From positions 1 to 7,363 of the forward strand of contig CANOHR010000052.1 in assembly GCA_947565875.1 (NCBI GenBank): a stretch of 7,363 bases of DNA, in the 5' to 3' direction. A program made the position numbers and the translations under genes. The notes beneath the pieces were generated by a model, which made no database searches, had not been told where the DNA came from, and was given only the letters and a program-made list of their open reading frames with translations. Shown here piece by piece: positions 5,984-7,363 of the stretch; within the stretch, counting starts at the first letter, position 1; the number at the start of each line of letters is the position of its first letter. Origin of the DNA: an uncultured Pseudoflavonifractor sp. (lineage in GTDB: Bacteria; Bacillota; Clostridia; Oscillospirales; Oscillospiraceae).

Positions 5984-6345
5984 TATATCTTGTCCTCCCC
6001 TCGCAGCAGCACGTCCACTCCGCCGGTAAAGCGTTCATATACATCCTGAAGCCGGGACAAATGCTCCCTTCCTGTCTCGGTGATCTGATAATATTGCCGC
6101 CGCCGTCCGTCGGGGGCGGTATTCTTATAGGCCTCCCAGATATATCCGGCGCTGATGAGCCGGTAGAGGGCGGAGTAGGGGAACACGATGCTCACCGCCC
6201 CGCCGGAATGATCCTCGATGGCCTGGGTGATCTGCCCGGCGTACATGTCTTCCCGGCTGAGGAGAGACAGCACCACCATCTCGGTGACCACCTTTTTCAA
6301 GTTGTCCTCCATCCCAAGGGCCGCGCCGTTTTTGGATACCTCCAT
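5983..6345 (-). CDS. PadR-family transcriptional regulator
   Basis: This 120-residue protein is a single PadR winged-helix unit. Residues 18-45 give the first helices (VVTEMVVLSLL, then MYAGQITQAIED, the family's YG-x-E-I-type helix). FPYSALYRLISAGYI (55-69) is the recognition-helix region, equivalent to the usual GTLYPLLRRLEKEGLI. The wing carries DGRRRQYYQITETGREHL (79-96). A short C-terminal helix (about 97-115) would make the dimer. PadR proteins bind DNA as dimers, usually repressing their own operon or a nearby transporter or stress gene; the ligand cannot be inferred. I chose ATG 6345 because AAGGAGG stands 8 nt before it; an internal ATG at 6312 would also leave an intact domain, and a 47-residue longer frame from 6486 runs through the promoter and hairpin and is rejected. 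The gene is coupled to the HAAS-like frame downstream. Confidence 0.93.
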   Translation of the reverse strand: MEVSKNGAALGMEDNLKKVVTEMVVLSLLSREDMYAGQITQAIEDHSGGAVSIVFPYSALYRLISAGYIWEAYKNTAPDGRRRQYYQITETGREHLSRLQDVYERFTGGVDVLLRGEDKI

Positions 6346-6382
6346 ACCGTCAGCCTCCTTTTTTCCGTGTTTTCTATCCAGA

Positions 6383-6388
6383 AGTATA
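6383..6388 (-). promoter_or_regulatory. Probable padR -10 box
   Basis: Reading leftwards, GCTATACT gives the hexamer TATACT 38 nt before the padR ATG, followed by a short leader with AAGGAGG. No recognisable -35 is found 16-18 bp upstream, where the sequence is very GC-rich; that may mean the promoter is weak or depends on an activator. No clear ATGT/ACAT PadR-type palindrome is visible nearby. Confidence 0.4.
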
Positions 6389-6466
6389 GCGTACCCGACC
6401 GCCCGGCCAGGGATGAAACGACCTTCCGATAGGATCGTAGGGTAGGAGCTTGCCCCCGCAGAACAT

Positions 6467-6503
6467 TGAAACGCCCTCCGCTTCAAAAGCGGAGGGCGTT
6501 TCA
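6467..6503 (-). terminator. Hairpin terminator after the SLH protein gene
   Basis: TGAAACGCCCTCCGCTT (6467-6483) pairs perfectly with AAGCGGAGGGCGTTTCA (6487-6503): a 17-bp stem with a 3-nt loop, 10 nt past the SLH stop codon. The U-tract is short (GTTTCAATGTT), so it could act partly as an RNA 3'-end stabiliser. It also insulates padR from the upstream gene. Confidence 0.8.
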
Positions 6504-6513
6504 GGTTTATGCT

Positions 6514-7363
6514 TTAGAACTTTGTCACAAAGCGCTGGAGCATGGTGGCCACCTCGGCACGGCTGGCGTTGGCCCCCGGGTCCAAAACGCCGCTGCCCCT
6601 TCCGGTAATGATACCACTGGCTACAGCCCAGTTCATGGCCGCCACGGCCCAGTCAGAGACATAGCTTGCATCCACGAAGCCCTCCACCGGGGTCTCCTCC
6701 ACAGCGGGACTGCCCGCATAGCGGTAGAGAAGCACGGCAAACTGCTCCCGGGTGATAAGGCCCTCGGGTTCAAAACCCTTGTCCGTTCCGGCCACGATCT
6801 TTTTTTCAGAGGCCCACAGGGCGGCCTCGGTATAGTACTTGCCCTCTTCGATGTCGTCAAAGAGCGCTTCCATGGTGGCCCTGGGAGTCCCCTCCAGGCG
6901 GTGGAGGACGGTGACGAGCATTCCCCGGGTCATCTGGGTGTTGGGGCTGAAAGTCCGCTCTCCCGTGCCGGTAAAGAGTTCCCGTGCGGAGACAAAGTCC
7001 ACCGCGTCCTGAGCCCAGGGAACACCTGCCACATCGTCATAGTCCTTGCTGTTGTCAATGATCTTAATGGTCTGGCCGTCCCGCGCGGTAAGGGAGACTC
7101 CACTCTCTGTTACCACCGACCTGGGCACGATGGTCTCCGTACCATCCTTATTGACAACGACGGCCACCTGGCCGGGAGTGGGATCCTTTACGGGGACGGT
7201 GATCCGGGCCTCCTCCTTCTCCTTGGGCAGGTCCACTCTGGCGGTGATCTCCCCCTCGGGAGTGGTGACGGTCTCTACCTTTACCTTGTCGGGAGTCGTT
7301 TCGGTAATGGTAACGGTCCCGTCCTTTTCGGTCTTTTCCACAGTGGTCGTACCGTCAGGAGTT
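6514..7363 (-). CDS. SLH-domain surface protein, C-terminal part (runs off right edge)
   Basis: The frame is open from the right edge to the TAA at 6516-6514, giving 282 residues. Residues 1-45 are a Thr/Lys/Glu-rich low-complexity linker (TPDGTTTVEKTEKDGTVTIT). Residues 46-108 are a small beta-rich segment ending in IKIIDNSKDY. Three S-layer homology repeats follow: about 109-157 (VAGVPWAQDAVDFV, then TFSPNTQMTRGML), 168-216 (FDDIEEGKYYTEAALWA, then ITREQFAVLLYRYAG) and 229-278 (FVDASYVSDWAVAAMNWA, then ASRAEVATMLQRF). SLH triplets bind secondary cell-wall polymers and anchor exported proteins to the Gram-positive envelope. The ITR-type motif appears as MTRGM, ITREQ and ASRAE, so the first copy is the most divergent. 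The functional N-terminal domains and signal peptide lie outside the window, so the role is unknown. A GTG at 7341 is in frame but has no ribosome site and sits inside the linker; it is not the start. Confidence 0.93.
   Translation of the reverse strand, partial: TPDGTTTVEKTEKDGTVTITETTPDKVKVETVTTPEGEITARVDLPKEKEEARITVPVKDPTPGQVAVVVNKDGTETIVPRSVVTESGVSLTARDGQTIKIIDNSKDYDDVAGVPWAQDAVDFVSARELFTGTGERTFSPNTQMTRGMLVTVLHRLEGTPRATMEALFDDIEEGKYYTEAALWASEKKIVAGTDKGFEPEGLITREQFAVLLYRYAGSPAVEETPVEGFVDASYVSDWAVAAMNWAVASGIITGRGSGVLDPGANASRAEVATMLQRFVTKF

Noticed and set aside
5511..6029. A plus-strand frame crossing the terminator and the HAAS-like gene, with a hydrophobic stretch (TILVIFVSILIG)
   Set aside because: It starts inside the flavoprotein gene, reads through the terminator and lacks a ribosome site; the hydrophobic patch comes from the complement of Asn/Asp/Lys codons.
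6346..6486. A longer padR start at 6486
   Set aside because: The extra 47 residues cover the promoter and part of the hairpin terminator, while an ideal AAGGAGG precedes the ATG at 6345.

Overview
The window looks like a piece of chromosome from a high-GC, strictly anaerobic gut Clostridia, most plausibly the Oscillospiraceae (Flavonifractor/Lawsonibacter-like). This is an inference. It rests on the GC-rich coding style, strong AAGGAGG-type ribosome sites, a three-SLH surface protein with a Thr-rich linker, a PadR regulator coupled to a small partner gene, and an exported FMN/FAD reductase of the kind such bacteria use to respire organic acceptors. Nothing in the window identifies a species.

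Layout. Bases 1-625 (minus) hold the N-terminal 208 codons of a DEAD-box RNA helicase that runs off the left edge. Bases 725-1651 (minus) encode an AEC-family permease. Bases 1773-3290 (minus) encode a YifB/ComM-type AAA+ ATPase. These three genes share a strand but are separated by about 100-120 nt gaps, each holding an inverted-repeat element, so they are probably not one simple operon. Bases 3291-3484 form a divergent regulatory region: a near-consensus sigma-A promoter (TTTACA-17-TATAAT) fires rightwards, and an extended -10 promoter overlain by a perfect 7-bp inverted repeat fires leftwards into yifB. Bases 3485-5563 (plus) encode a 692-residue exported flavoprotein: signal peptide, copper-amine-oxidase-N-like domain, covalent FMN domain, then a fumarate-reductase-like FAD domain. 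A 17-bp-stem hairpin at 5583-5622 separates it from a convergent two-gene unit on the minus strand: a PadR regulator (5983-6345) and, overlapping its stop as TAATG, a HAAS-like gene that is split between two frames. Bases 6514-7363 (minus) are the C-terminal 282 residues of an SLH-domain surface protein that runs off the right edge.

How the parts relate. The most biologically interesting gene is the flavoprotein. It keeps the FMN-attachment motif, the dinucleotide fold and the catalytic-arginine motif of the fumarate/urocanate reductase superfamily. It appears to have lost the His and Arg residues that hold C4-dicarboxylates, so its acceptor is probably something else. It stands alone on its own strong promoter, with no electron-transfer partner or ApbE flavin transferase in view. 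The PadR/HAAS pair is a typical regulator-plus-signalling-partner arrangement, here with an apparent single-base frameshift. I see no mobile element, CRISPR array, tRNA or rRNA.
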